Shown: one piece after another, positions 1-8,568 of the stretch
Position numbering within the stretch: the first letter of the stretch is position 1
Layout: each line of letters begins with the position of its first letter
From: DASWHD01 sp036393335
GTDB lineage: Bacteria; CG2-30-53-67; CG2-30-70-394
Length of the DNA: 45,740 nt
Direction of reading: 5' to 3'
NCBI GenBank assembly: GCA_036393335.1
Contig: DASWHD010000022.1
Coordinates: 1 to 45,740 of the forward strand
Notes under the pieces: model-generated
Databases searched by the model: none
What the model saw: the letters and a program-made list of their open reading frames with translations, nothing else
What the model was told of the DNA's origin: nothing
Made by a program: the position numbers and the translations under genes

Positions 1-324
1 TCCCGAGCACCCTCGTGCCGTTCTTCTTCAAACGCTCTCCTAACCCCCGTACCGCTCCCCAATCCGTTGCTCCACGGCCCTCAACTCCAAATCCAGCAAG
101 CAAATCTTATTTGTGCTGCTGCTGTGTGCCCTCTGTGGCAATGAACCCAGAAGAGCTAATCGCCACAGAGATCACAGAGGACCCAGAGGGCGAGGTCAGC
201 CGATTCATGGCCATTCGCCGCCGACCCCTCTTGGCCGCGGGGCGGCGAAGCGGGCCACCTCTTCCCGCGACGTCTCTGCGCCTTCCGGCCACTGCGGTAA
301 GAACTCCCGGCCGGAAAGTCCGGG
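1..324. other. Non-coding stretch with a small inverted repeat
   Basis: No convincing gene is seen here; open frames on both strands have poor composition and no recognisable domain. It lies downstream of the pseudo-receiver gene on the minus strand. A perfect 9-bp inverted repeat (CTCTGTGGC at 131-139, GCCACAGAG at 162-170) is followed by two more degenerate copies of a CACAGAG-like unit to about 190. A similar TCTCTGTGG phrase is seen near 35720, so this may be the remnant of a dispersed short repeat. Confidence 0.5.
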
Positions 325-663
325 TCAGCTATACGACCGGACCACCTCCTTGGCCGTATCGATCGCGCTCTCCGGGGCCAGGGGCTGGAAGCTGCCCTGC
401 TGGACGACGCCGTGGCCATAGACGTAGAACACCGCGTCGGCAAGCTGGCGGCGGATGTTCGAGCTGACGGTGTCATAGGGGAGCTGTACCGCCGCGTTGG
501 CAAACACGGCGTCGAACTGGATGAACTCGGCGAGCAACGCGGCCTTGCGGCCCAGGGAGCAGGTCGCGACCTCCACCGAGCCGAGCTCCTCCACCTCGCG
601 TTTGAAGAGGGTCTGGAAGCCGGCGTCGGGATCCACTAGCAATACCTGTACGCTGCGACGCAT
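325..663 (-). CDS. Stand-alone pseudo-receiver (degenerate response-regulator domain) protein
   Basis: Predicted 112-residue cytoplasmic protein with a CheY-like start: a hydrophobic strand VQVLLV leads to acidic residues D11 and D13. The third strand, where the phosphoryl-accepting Asp normally sits, reads FDAVFAN, placing Asn at residue 56 instead. No Lys is visible in a KP motif near the end, and no output domain follows. It therefore looks like a receiver fold that cannot be phosphorylated in the usual way. The ATG at 663 is chosen because a GAGGAG ribosome site lies about 7 bases upstream; a longer frame reaching 753 would overlap recN. It is divergent from recN, sharing a 70-bp gap. Family membership is moderately sure, function unknown. 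Confidence 0.6.
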   Translation of the reverse strand: MRRSVQVLLVDPDAGFQTLFKREVEELGSVEVATCSLGRKAALLAEFIQFDAVFANAAVQLPYDTVSSNIRRQLADAVFYVYGHGVVQQGSFQPLAPESAIDTAKEVVRSYS

Positions 664-733
664 GGTGGCACTCCTCGTGAGAAAACGAACGTTATGAGTA
701 CCATACCTGTTTTTTAACCACTCGGGTCCTCCC

Positions 734-2386
734 ATGCTCCTCTCTCTCGCCATTCACAACCTGGCGATCGTCCGGCAGGCGAGCCTCACCTTTGGCCCGG
801 GGCTGACGGTGATCACCGGCGAGACCGGGGCGGGCAAGAGCCTCGTCGCCCAGGCCCTGGCCTTCGTCCTCGGGGCACGGGGACGCAGCGAGGCGATCCG
901 CGCCGGCCGCCGCCAGATGGTGGTGGAGGCGATCTTCGCGGCGCAGCCGGGCTCCGCCGCGGCGCAGGTCCTCGATGACCTCGGCGTGCCGCATGACGAG
1001 GCAGAGTGGACGGTGCGCCGCTCCCTGGACCTCGACGGCCGCAATCAGGTGGTGGTGAACGGCGTGCGCATCACGGTGGAGCAGCTCCGCCTCTGGGGTG
1101 GCCTGCTGTGCCAGGCCCACGGCCAGTTCGAGCACCAGGGGCTGCTGCAACCGGCCTACCAGCGCCGCCTCCTCGACACCCTCTCCAAGGCCACCGCCCT
1201 GGCCGAGGAGCACACGCGCCACCACGCGCGCTGCACCACTCTGCGTGCCCGGCTGGAGGAGCTGCGTCGCGCCGCCGCAGAGCGCGAGCAGCGCATCGCC
1301 TTCCTCGAATTCCAGCGCGACGAGATCGCCGCGGCGAACCCGCAGCCGGGGGAGGACGAAGAGCTGCAGCGCCGGCACCACCGTCTGGCCCACGTCGGCG
1401 AGCTGCGCGCCACCACCGGCGACCTCCTCGATCGGCTGCGGGAGCACAGCCCCTCCCTGCTCGGCGAGGTGGCGGCGGTACGCGACCGGCTGCGCCGCCT
1501 TGCCTCCCTAGAGCCGGCGGTCGCGGGCCTCGACGAGCTGGCCGAGCAGGGCGAGATCGCCCTGGAGGAGCTGGCCACCGGCCTCGACGACTTCGCCCGC
1601 ACCCTGCACGACGACCCCGCGGCCCTGGAGGAGAGCGAGGCGCGCCTCGCCACCCTCCACGGCCTGCACCGCAAGTACGGCGGCTCCCAGGAGGCGGTGC
1701 TCGACCGGTGGCGGGCCATCGTCACCGAGCTCGACGACCTCGCCCGGGTCGACGCCGAGCAGGACGGGTTGCTGCCGGAGATGGCGGCCGCCGACAGCAA
1801 GCTCGCCGCCCTCGCGAAGCAACTCACCGAGCGGCGCCGCGCCGGCGCGGCGCTATTGGAGCGGGAGATGCCGCCGCTGCTGGAAGGGTTGGAGATGGGC
1901 GGCGGCCGGCTCGCGGTAGAGCTCACCCCCGTGGCGGCGATCGGCGCCCACGGCGCGGAGGAGGTCGCCTTCGCCTTCACCGCCAACCCCGGCCAGCCGC
2001 CACGGCCCCTGGCGCGCATCGCCTCGGGGGGCGAGCTGTCGCGCGTCGGCCTCGCCCTGCGCCGCCTGCACCTGGGCGATGACCATGCCACCCTGCTGTT
2101 CGACGAGGTAGACGCCGGCGTCGGCGGCCAGGCCGGCGAGCGCATCGGCGAGATGCTCACCGCCATCGCCACGACCCACCAGACCCTGTGCATCACCCAC
2201 CTGCCACAAGTCGCCCGCCACGCCAACCGCCACCTCCAGATCACCAAGCGCGAGGTCGATGGGGAGACGGAGGTCGAGGTGCGCAGCCTGTCCGGCGCCG
2301 AGCGCGTCGACGAGCTGGCGCGGATGCTCGGCGGCCAGAAGCACGGCGCGGCGGCACGCCGCCACGCCGCCGCGTTGCTAGAGTAG
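734..2386 (+). CDS. recN: DNA repair protein RecN
   Basis: RecN is an SMC-like ATPase that helps double-strand break repair by holding DNA ends for recombination. The 550-residue product matches the usual family length of about 550. It has Walker A GETGAGKS at residues 29-36, a long Leu/Glu/Arg-rich coiled-coil middle (about 150-400), the ABC signature ASGGELSR near 430-437, Walker B LLFDEVD near 454-460, and a C-terminal ITHLPQVA His-switch region. The ATG at 734 gives the canonical short N-terminus. No convincing LexA box was identified in the 664-733 gap shared with the divergent pseudo-receiver gene, though SOS control is common in the family. Confidence 0.95.
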   Translation: MLLSLAIHNLAIVRQASLTFGPGLTVITGETGAGKSLVAQALAFVLGARGRSEAIRAGRRQMVVEAIFAAQPGSAAAQVLDDLGVPHDEAEWTVRRSLDLDGRNQVVVNGVRITVEQLRLWGGLLCQAHGQFEHQGLLQPAYQRRLLDTLSKATALAEEHTRHHARCTTLRARLEELRRAAAEREQRIAFLEFQRDEIAAANPQPGEDEELQRRHHRLAHVGELRATTGDLLDRLREHSPSLLGEVAAVRDRLRRLASLEPAVAGLDELAEQGEIALEELATGLDDFARTLHDDPAALEESEARLATLHGLHRKYGGSQEAVLDRWRAIVTELDDLARVDAEQDGLLPEMAAADSKLAALAKQLTERRRAGAALLEREMPPLLEGLEMGGGRLAVELTPVAAIGAHGAEEVAFAFTANPGQPPRPLARIASGGELSRVGLALRRLHLGDDHATLLFDEVDAGVGGQAGERIGEMLTAIATTHQTLCITHLPQVARHANRHLQITKREVDGETEVEVRSLSGAERVDELARMLGGQKHGAAARRHAAALLE

Positions 2387-2570
2387 TTGGCCACGGATGG
2401 ACGCCGATCGTTCCGAAGAGCTGAACGCGAATGGCGACGGTCACGGCCCACGGATGCCCGCAGAATTCCCGCCGTCCGGGCAAGAGGTCCTAGAACGCGG
2501 GAAGCCAGGAATCAGTGACGCCCCGCCCGATCTGCGCCCATTCGCGGTTTGAAGGGCTTCTGCCTCAGCC

Positions 2571-4163
2571 ATGCCCCGCGCCACCTTCCTCCTCCTCGCG
2601 GCGATCGTCGCCGGTGTGGTATGCGGCAGTCTGTGGCCCGTAGCCATGGGCCGGGTGGCCTGGCTCGGCGACCTGTTTCTCGCCCTGCTCAAGCTGCTGG
2701 TGGTACCCCTCGTGGTCACCTCGATGATCGCCGGGATCGCCGGCCTCGGGGACGTGCGGCGCCTGGGTCCGATCGGCGGCTGGACCATCGCCTACTACCT
2801 CACCACCACCTTTGTCGCGGTCCTGGTCGGGCTGGTGCTGGTCAATCTGGTGCAGCCGGGGAAGCGGTACGCCACGCCGTACGATCGCGCCCTCGTCGCC
2901 TTCGGCCTGCCGGACGAGTTCGCCAACGTCGGCGACCTCCTCCACCACCGCGAGCCTGCGCGGCGGATCCAGAAGGACCGCGCCCTGCAGATGATCGTCG
3001 ACGATCCGCACCTGAGCGACGATGACCCGCGGGTCGCCGCCGCCCTGGAGGCCCTCGGGCTGCACCGCTTTCCCGAGATCGAGGAGGAGCTGGCCAAGGG
3101 TGCCACCGATCCGGCCAACGCCCTGCGCGACGCCCTGGATCGGGGGTTGCCCGAGGTACGCGAGACCCTCGAGCGCCTCGACCTCGCCGGCCACGCGGAC
3201 CTTGCCGAGCGGCTCCGGCGGCACAAAGTGACGCCCCTGGAGGCGGTCGACGTGCTGCTGGCCGAGCGCCACACCGGGCCGGCGGCGGCGCTCAAGTCAC
3301 TGCTCTTCACCCTCATCCCGCCCAACATCTTCCAGGCCGCGGCCGAGACCAACATCCTCGCCCTGATCCTCTTCTCCCTGGTCTTCGGCGGGGTGTGCAC
3401 CACCCTCGGGCCGCGGGGCGCCGCCCTCCTCGACCTGTTTCGCACCGCCAACGAGGGGGTGATGCACATGGTCCACCTGGTGATGGCCGCGGCGCCGGTG
3501 GGGATCTTCGCCCTGGTGGCGGGCAAGCTCGCCGCCGAGGGGGGCGGCCGGGCGGTGGTCGATCTTGCCGTCTCCCTGGCGGCCTACGCCGCCGTGGTCA
3601 CGGTTGGTCTGGTGCTGCACGCGACCCTCATCCTGCCGGCGATCCTGCGCTTCCTCGGCAGGCGCTCCCCCCTGGCCTACGGCGGCGCTATGCTGCGCGC
3701 CCTGGTCACCGCCTTTGCCACGGCCTCCTCCTCCGCCACCCTGCCGATCTCCATGGAGTGCGCCGCGGAAGGCGGTGTGCGGCCGCGCTCGGCGGGCTTC
3801 GTCCTGCCCCTGGGCGCCACCATCAACATGGACGGCACCGCCCTGTATGAGGCGGTGGCGGTGATGTTCATCGCCCAGGTCTACGGTATCCCCATGGGAC
3901 CCGTGGAACAGGGGATCATCTTCCTCACCGCCACCCTGGCGGCGATCGGCGCCGCCGGTATCCCCGAGGCGGGTCTGGTGACCATGGTGATGGTCCTCAC
4001 CGCGGTGCATCTGCCGGTGGGCGGCGTGGCCCTGATCCTCACCATCGACTGGCTCCTCGACCGCCTGCGCACCACCGTCAACGTGTGGGGCGACGCGGTG
4101 GGCGCCGCGGTGATCGATCGGGTGGATGGGGATAGGAGTCGGGAGATAGGGGAAAGGAGGTAG
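2571..4163 (+). CDS. Dicarboxylate/amino acid:cation symporter (SDF/DAACS family) with large TM3-TM4 insert
   Basis: Inner-membrane secondary transporter for glutamate, aspartate or C4-dicarboxylates. Family landmarks are present: TM1-TM3 in residues 5-95, the serine-rich re-entrant loop SSSATLP at 386-392, NMDGT in TM7 at 419-423, the second hairpin AIGAAGIPEAG near 458-468, and TM8 with D493, D497, R500, T501, N504 and D508. R500 aligns with the Arg that reads the acidic side chain in GltPh (R397), favouring an acidic substrate. At 530 residues it is about 100 longer than usual. The excess is a charged, helical block (about 98-240) between TM3 and the LIPPNIFQA segment, a loop that faces outside in known structures. 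It starts 185 bp after recN and has no obvious operon partner. Confidence 0.88.
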   Translation: MPRATFLLLAAIVAGVVCGSLWPVAMGRVAWLGDLFLALLKLLVVPLVVTSMIAGIAGLGDVRRLGPIGGWTIAYYLTTTFVAVLVGLVLVNLVQPGKRYATPYDRALVAFGLPDEFANVGDLLHHREPARRIQKDRALQMIVDDPHLSDDDPRVAAALEALGLHRFPEIEEELAKGATDPANALRDALDRGLPEVRETLERLDLAGHADLAERLRRHKVTPLEAVDVLLAERHTGPAAALKSLLFTLIPPNIFQAAAETNILALILFSLVFGGVCTTLGPRGAALLDLFRTANEGVMHMVHLVMAAAPVGIFALVAGKLAAEGGGRAVVDLAVSLAAYAAVVTVGLVLHATLILPAILRFLGRRSPLAYGGAMLRALVTAFATASSSATLPISMECAAEGGVRPRSAGFVLPLGATINMDGTALYEAVAVMFIAQVYGIPMGPVEQGIIFLTATLAAIGAAGIPEAGLVTMVMVLTAVHLPVGGVALILTIDWLLDRLRTTVNVWGDAVGAAVIDRVDGDRSREIGERR

Positions 4164-4171
4164 GGAGGGAC

Positions 4172-4263
4172 GCCGGCCTGCGGCCGGCAATGGTTTCTTT
4201 GGCTTGCTTCGCTGCGTAACCTGATCACCAACGGAACAATGATCGCCGGCCCGCAGGGCCGGC
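4172..4263. repeat. Inverted pair of GC-rich hairpins (REP-like)
   Basis: Two similar hairpins face each other between the symporter and acyP genes: a 7-bp stem GCCGGCC/GGCCGGC at 4172-4188 and an 8-bp stem GCCGGCCC/GGGCCGGC at 4245-4263. The sequence outside each stem is also related when one copy is reverse-complemented (GGGAGG before, AATG/ATCATTG after). A 7-bp periodic run of CCCTAAC/CCCTAGC-like units follows at about 4268-4303 and recurs at about 36380-36400. There is no T-run, so a simple terminator is less likely than a dispersed repeat. Confidence 0.55.
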
Positions 4264-4372
4264 ACCTCCCCTAACCCCTGATCCCTAGCCCCTAGCCCCT
4301 TGTTTCCCGAAGGCGGCGGCATCCCGAACACCGCCCGCACCCCTTGACCGGCACGAACCACGGGCCCCCACC

Positions 4373-4645
4373 ATGAACCAGCTCCATGCCTTCGTCAGCG
4401 GCCGGGTCCAGGGGGTCTTCTTCCGCGCCTCCGCCTGCGACGCGGGGCAGCGGCTCGGGCTGGTGGGCTGGGCGAAGAACCTACGGGACGGCCGGGTGGA
4501 GGTGGTCGCCCAGGGACCGCCACCGGCCCTCGACGCCTTCGTCGCGTACCTACACCAGGGTCCGCCTGCGGCGCGGGTCGACCAGGTGGAGGTGCGCTGG
4601 GAGACGCCGGAGGCAGGCCTACGCGACTTCGGCGTACGGTACTGA
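4373..4645 (+). CDS. acyP: Acylphosphatase
   Basis: Small cytoplasmic enzyme that hydrolyses carboxyl-phosphate bonds such as those of acetyl phosphate or carbamoyl phosphate. The 90-residue product fits the family length of about 90-100. It shows the two signature regions GRVQGVFFRA (catalytic Arg at R18) and GWAKNLRDG (catalytic Asn at N36), followed by the typical VEVVAQG strand. The ATG at 4373 opens directly on the family N-terminus MNQLHAFVSG. The gene stands alone between repeat-rich spacers, 209 bp after the symporter and 346 bp before pepA, so it is probably not tightly coupled to either. Confidence 0.93.
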   Translation: MNQLHAFVSGRVQGVFFRASACDAGQRLGLVGWAKNLRDGRVEVVAQGPPPALDAFVAYLHQGPPAARVDQVEVRWETPEAGLRDFGVRY

Positions 4646-4669
4646 TCGCGTCGCGCCGGCCGACTACCG

Positions 4670-4845
4670 GTAGGAACCGAATCCCTTCGGCGACCGTTCC
4701 GCGGTAGGGGCACGGCATGCCGTGCCCCTACCGCGGTCCAGGCCCGACGGGCCTGCCTGCCGCAGGCAGGCCGGCCGCCGGTCTGCGTGCGGACACGCAC
4801 AGGCAGGCGCCACCGGCGCGGACCGCCGGTACAACCGGCTCCTAC
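4670..4845. repeat. BIME: two inverted REP hairpins with GTAG feet, no outer terminal repeats
   Basis: This fills most of the 346-bp spacer between acyP and pepA. The left unit starts GTAG at 4670 and folds CCGAA-TCCC-TTCGG. The right unit, read on the minus strand from 4845, starts GTAG and folds GCCGGT-TGT-ACCGGC. The same two units form the cores of the four composite elements elsewhere in the window, but here the 17-20 bp outer inverted repeats are absent. Between the units lie a 38-bp perfect palindrome (4699-4736) and a 19-bp version (4752-4770) of the palindrome found inside two of the composite elements. Confidence 0.8.
4699..4736. repeat. 38-bp perfect palindrome with GTAG/CTAC feet
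   Basis: A loop-free 38-bp palindrome centred between 4717 and 4718, with GCATGC at the middle and CCGCGGTAG/CTACCGCGG at the ends. It sits inside the BIME at 4670-4845, between its two hairpin units. The GTAG foot suggests another, unrelated REP subtype that landed within an existing repeat. Confidence 0.85.
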
Positions 4846-4991
4846 TCATCCCGTCGCGGCGGGGCGGTGGCGGGCCGACGAAGAGGGACTGACCCTGCGC
4901 GTTGCCAAGCGCCCGGTGCTACCGATAACGTGGTCCCTTGTCGCACCGGCCCCCACCGCCGTCCTCCCATCCATCCCACTCCAGGCCCCTC

Positions 4992-6473
4992 ATGAAGTTC
5001 TCTGCCACCACCACCCCTGCCAAGCTGCGCAAGAACCGCGCCCTGGCCCTGTTCATCGCCGAGGGTGAGCCCACCGGCCACTCCCTGGCCCCGGGCCTCG
5101 ATCGCACCCTGGCGCCGCTGGCCCAGGCCGCCGGCTTCACCGGCAAGAAGGAGCAGGTGAGCAGCTTTCCCGTGCACCGCGATGGCACCATCGCCTCGGT
5201 CATCCTCGTCGGGATGGGCAAGAAGGAGGAGATCACCGACGAGACCCTGCGTCAGGGGGCGGCGCGCATGGCGAAGCAGATGGAGGCGATGAAGGTGACC
5301 GCCGCCGACCTCTGTCTCGGTGCCGGTGCCGACGCGGCGGAGGACCCCGGCCGGGCCATCGCCGAGGGGGCCAGCCTCGCCACCTACCGCTTCGAGACTT
5401 ACAAGACCGAGCCCGACAAGGAGCGCAAGGCGATCCGCGAGATCGTGCTGCACGTGCCGCCCGACCGCCTGGACTGCGCCCGCGAGGGGGTGAAGCTCGG
5501 CGCGCTCCTGGCCCGTGGCGTCGCCTTCGCCCGCGACCTGGGCAACACCCCGGGCAACACCTGCACGCCCACTCACCTGGCGCAGCAGGCGCGGGCGATC
5601 GCCAAGACGCCGGGGATCAAGGTGAAGGTCCTCGACGAGGCGCAGATGGAGAAGCTCGGGATGCACGCTCTCCTCGGCGTGGCGCGCGGCTCCAGCCAGC
5701 CGGCCAAGTTGATCCTCCTGGAGTGGCAGCCGCAGGGCGCCAGGGAGACGGTGGCGGTGGTGGGCAAGGGGCTGACCTTCGACTCCGGCGGCATCTCCCT
5801 GAAGCCGGGCAAGGACATGGACCAGATGAAGTTCGACATGTGCGGTGGCGCGGCGGTCCTCGGCCTGTTCTCCATCATCGCCGAGCTCAAGCCGCTGCAG
5901 CGGGTGATCGGGGTGGTCCCCTCCTCCGAGAACCTGCCGGACGCCGCCGCGCAGAAGCCCGGCGACATCGTGACGGCGTACAACGGCAAGACCATCGAGA
6001 TCCTCAACACCGATGCGGAGGGTCGCCTGATCCTCGCCGACGCCCTCGCCTACGTGTGCGACCAGAAGCCATCGGCGATCGTCGACCTGGCGACCTTGAC
6101 CGGCGCCATCGTCACCGCCCTCGGCCACATCGCCACCGGCGCCATGTCCAACAATGACGCCCTCCGCGACCAGGTGGTCGCCTCCGGCAACCTGGCGGGC
6201 GAACGGTGCTGGCCCCTGCCCCTGTGGCCCGACTACCACAAGGCGATCGAGGCCCCGACCGCGGACCTCCAGAACATCGGCGACGGCACCGCCGGCTCGA
6301 TCTCCGGCGGCATGTTCCTCAAGGAATTCGTCGGCGACATCCCATGGGTGCACCTGGACATCGCCGGCACCGCCTGGGGCGGGCCGGACGTGGGCTACTA
6401 CTCCGGCAAGGGCGCCGCCGGCGTCGGCGTGCGGCTGCTGGCCCAGTGGCTCATGGACCGAGCGGGGGCGTGA
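4992..6473 (+). CDS. pepA: Leucyl aminopeptidase PepA (M17 family)
   Basis: Cytosolic two-metal aminopeptidase that removes N-terminal residues from peptides; some family members also bind DNA. The 493-residue product has all active-site residues at a constant offset of 11 from E. coli PepA: metal ligands K259, D264, D282, D341 and E343, and catalytic K271 and R345. The NTDAEGRL signature is at 339-346. The frame is open 54 bases further upstream, but the ATG at 4992 gives the expected N-terminus MKFSATTTPAKL and is preferred; no strong ribosome site is seen. Its leader contains the BIME at 4670-4845. Confidence 0.95.
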   Translation: MKFSATTTPAKLRKNRALALFIAEGEPTGHSLAPGLDRTLAPLAQAAGFTGKKEQVSSFPVHRDGTIASVILVGMGKKEEITDETLRQGAARMAKQMEAMKVTAADLCLGAGADAAEDPGRAIAEGASLATYRFETYKTEPDKERKAIREIVLHVPPDRLDCAREGVKLGALLARGVAFARDLGNTPGNTCTPTHLAQQARAIAKTPGIKVKVLDEAQMEKLGMHALLGVARGSSQPAKLILLEWQPQGARETVAVVGKGLTFDSGGISLKPGKDMDQMKFDMCGGAAVLGLFSIIAELKPLQRVIGVVPSSENLPDAAAQKPGDIVTAYNGKTIEILNTDAEGRLILADALAYVCDQKPSAIVDLATLTGAIVTALGHIATGAMSNNDALRDQVVASGNLAGERCWPLPLWPDYHKAIEAPTADLQNIGDGTAGSISGGMFLKEFVGDIPWVHLDIAGTAWGGPDVGYYSGKGAAGVGVRLLAQWLMDRAGA

Positions 6474-6498
6474 CCACACTACGGCATTGGGCAACCTT

Positions 6499-6642
6499 GT
6501 CTCCCTCCCCCATCGGGGGAGGGCCAGGGTGGGGGCGGCCGGTACCCAACACCGCGGCGGGACGTGGGCCGAATGAAGTGCTGATTCTGAACGCCCTCCC
6601 CCCGGCCCCCCCCCGGTGGGAGGGGGGGAGACGCCCCTCTCC
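6499..6642. repeat. Inverted pair of GC-rich intergenic repeats
   Basis: The pepA-methyltransferase spacer holds two copies of one GC-rich unit facing each other. The left copy (about 6499-6540) runs GTCTCCC, C-run, G-run, GGCCAGGGTGGGGG. The right copy (about 6593-6640), read on the minus strand, runs GTCTCCC, C-run, CACC, G-run, GGCCGGGG. Each folds as a C-run/G-run hairpin. About 50 bp of unrelated sequence separates them. This looks like a dispersed intergenic repeat pair rather than a terminator, because no T-tract follows. Confidence 0.6.
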
Positions 6643-6668
6643 AAGCGCCTTTGGCTCGCCGTCTACCC

Positions 6669-8531
6669 ATGTCTGACCGCTCCGCCAAGTTCCTTGCAAT
6701 GATCGCCCAGCGGGTGGTGATCTGCGACGGCGCCATGGGGACCCAGCTCTACGAGCGCGGTCTGTTCCTCAACCAGTGCTTCGACGCCGCCAACCTCACT
6801 CACCGCAAGCTGGTGCGGGAGATCCACCAGGCGTATGCCGAGGCCGGGGCCGAGGTCCTCGAAACCAATACCTTCGCCGCCAACCGTCTCAAGCTCACCC
6901 CCCACGGCTTCCACGAGCAGACCGCCGAGATCAATGAGGCCGGGGCGATCATCGCCCGCGAGGTGGCGGGCGATCGACTGTTCATAGGCGGCGCGGTCGG
7001 GCCCCTGGGGGCACGTCTCGCCCCCCTGGGCCGCATCACCCAGGAGGAGGCGCGGGAGCTGTTCATCGAGCAGATGCGCGGCTTGGTGGCGGGCGGCATC
7101 GACCTTTTCGTCCTGGAGTCCTTCGGCGACCTGCGCGAGCTGCACGCGGCGCTCGAAGCGGCCCGCGTGGTCGCGCCTGACCTGCCGATCGTCGCCCAGA
7201 TGTCCCTGGACGAGAACGGCTTCTCCAGCCACCGGGTGACACCGGAGCAATTCGTCCCGCGGCTGGAGGAGTGGGGGGCCGACGTGATCGGGGTGAACTG
7301 CTCCGTGGGACCGGCGCCGATGCTCGCCAGCGTGGAGCGCATCGCCAAGATCACCCGCAAGCCGATCTCCGCCCAGCCCAACGCCGGCATGCCGCGCAGC
7401 GTCGACGACCGCCTGATCTACATGTGCTCCCCCGAGTATGTGGCCGAGTACGCCCGCAACTTCGTGCGCGAGGGGGTGAAGCTGGTGGGCGGGTGCTGCG
7501 GCACCACGCCGGCGCACATCAAGGCGATCGCCTCCGGGGTGCGCTCCCTGCTGCCCGGGCGGCGCACCCTCTCGGTGCCATCGGTGAAGGGCGCGACACC
7601 GGCGGAGGTCGTGCCGCTGGCGCAACGCTCGCGATTCGCGGCGAAGCTGGCGGCCGGGCGCTTTACCACCAGCGTGGAGATCACACCGCCGCGCGGCCCC
7701 GACGCCGCAGAGGTGCTGGCCGCGTGCCGGCGGCTCCAGGAAGCGGGCATCGACATCGTCAACATCCCGGATGGCCCGCGCGCCTCGGCGCGCATGGGGG
7801 CGCAGCACCTGGCGATCCTCATCGAGCGCGAACTCGGCCTGGAGACCTGCCTGCACTACACGTGCCGCGACCGCAACCTGCTGGCGATGCAATCCGATCT
7901 CCTGGGCCTCGGGGCGCTGGGCATCCGCAACCTGCTGGCGGTCACCGGCGATCCGCCGAAGATGGGCGACTACCCCGATGCCACGGCGGTGTTCGACATC
8001 GACGCCGTGGGCCTCACCCACCTGGCGGCGACCACCAACCGCGGCCTCGACATGGGCGGCAACCCGATCGGCAAGCCCACCGCGTTCTGCATCGGAGTGG
8101 GCGCGAACCCCGGCGCGGTGAGCCTCGACACCGAGCTGGACCACTTCCGCGACAAGGTGGAGGCCGGTGCCGATTTCGCCATCACCCAGCCGGTCTTCGA
8201 CCCGGCGGTGCTGCTGCGCTTCATGGAGCGCATTGCAACCTTCCGCATCCCGATCCTCGCCGGGATCTGGCCCCTGGTGTCGTTCCGCAACGCCGAGTTC
8301 ATGGCCAACGAGGTGCCCGGCGTGGTGGTGCCGGCGCAGGTGCTGGAGCGGATGCGGGCGGCCAGCGACCGGTCCAAGGAGGCGGCGCGCGACGCGGGGC
8401 TGGCGATCGCCCGCGAGACTCTGACCGCCGTGAAGCACGCCGTGCAGGGGGTACAGGTCTCCGCCCCCTTCGGCCGGGTGGAGCTGGCCTTGCCGGTCAT
8501 CGACGCCGCCGCGGATTTGCTGGACCGCTAG
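6669..8531 (+). CDS. Bifunctional homocysteine S-methyltransferase / 5,10-methylenetetrahydrofolate reductase
   Basis: This fusion would reduce methylene-THF to methyl-THF and carry a zinc thiol-methyltransferase domain for methionine synthesis. The N-terminal domain (about 1-300) is a Pfam S-methyl_trans barrel: ICDGAMGTQL opens it, and the zinc-binding cysteines are C211 (VNCSVGP) and C276/C277 (GGCCGTT). The C-terminal domain (about 325-600) is a MetF-type barrel with SVEITPPRG, the HYTCRDRN segment and LLAVTGDPP. At 620 residues it matches the YitJ-like fusions known in Firmicutes and several Gram-negative phyla. The ATG at 6669 is preferred over an in-frame TTG at 6651. There is no B12-binding MetH module. 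Confidence 0.93.
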   Translation: MSDRSAKFLAMIAQRVVICDGAMGTQLYERGLFLNQCFDAANLTHRKLVREIHQAYAEAGAEVLETNTFAANRLKLTPHGFHEQTAEINEAGAIIAREVAGDRLFIGGAVGPLGARLAPLGRITQEEARELFIEQMRGLVAGGIDLFVLESFGDLRELHAALEAARVVAPDLPIVAQMSLDENGFSSHRVTPEQFVPRLEEWGADVIGVNCSVGPAPMLASVERIAKITRKPISAQPNAGMPRSVDDRLIYMCSPEYVAEYARNFVREGVKLVGGCCGTTPAHIKAIASGVRSLLPGRRTLSVPSVKGATPAEVVPLAQRSRFAAKLAAGRFTTSVEITPPRGPDAAEVLAACRRLQEAGIDIVNIPDGPRASARMGAQHLAILIERELGLETCLHYTCRDRNLLAMQSDLLGLGALGIRNLLAVTGDPPKMGDYPDATAVFDIDAVGLTHLAATTNRGLDMGGNPIGKPTAFCIGVGANPGAVSLDTELDHFRDKVEAGADFAITQPVFDPAVLLRFMERIATFRIPILAGIWPLVSFRNAEFMANEVPGVVVPAQVLERMRAASDRSKEAARDAGLAIARETLTAVKHAVQGVQVSAPFGRVELALPVIDAAADLLDR

Positions 8532-8568
8532 CCCGCGTAGGGGATTGTTTCCGGTAGCGACACACGAT

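Noticed and set aside
664..733. LexA/SOS box between the pseudo-receiver gene and recN
   Set aside because: A GAACGTTATGAGTAC stretch looked suggestive, but it is not a convincing inverted repeat and the consensus for this lineage is unknown.
4268..4303. Telomere-like CCCTAAC repeats as an origin or replicon end
   Set aside because: Short, imperfect and repeated again at about 36380; more likely part of a dispersed intergenic repeat.
4842..6644. Long minus-strand frame (600 codons) opposite pepA
   Set aside because: Shadow of the pepA codon pattern in high-GC DNA; Gly/Arg/His-rich, no domain, and pepA motifs are complete on the other strand.
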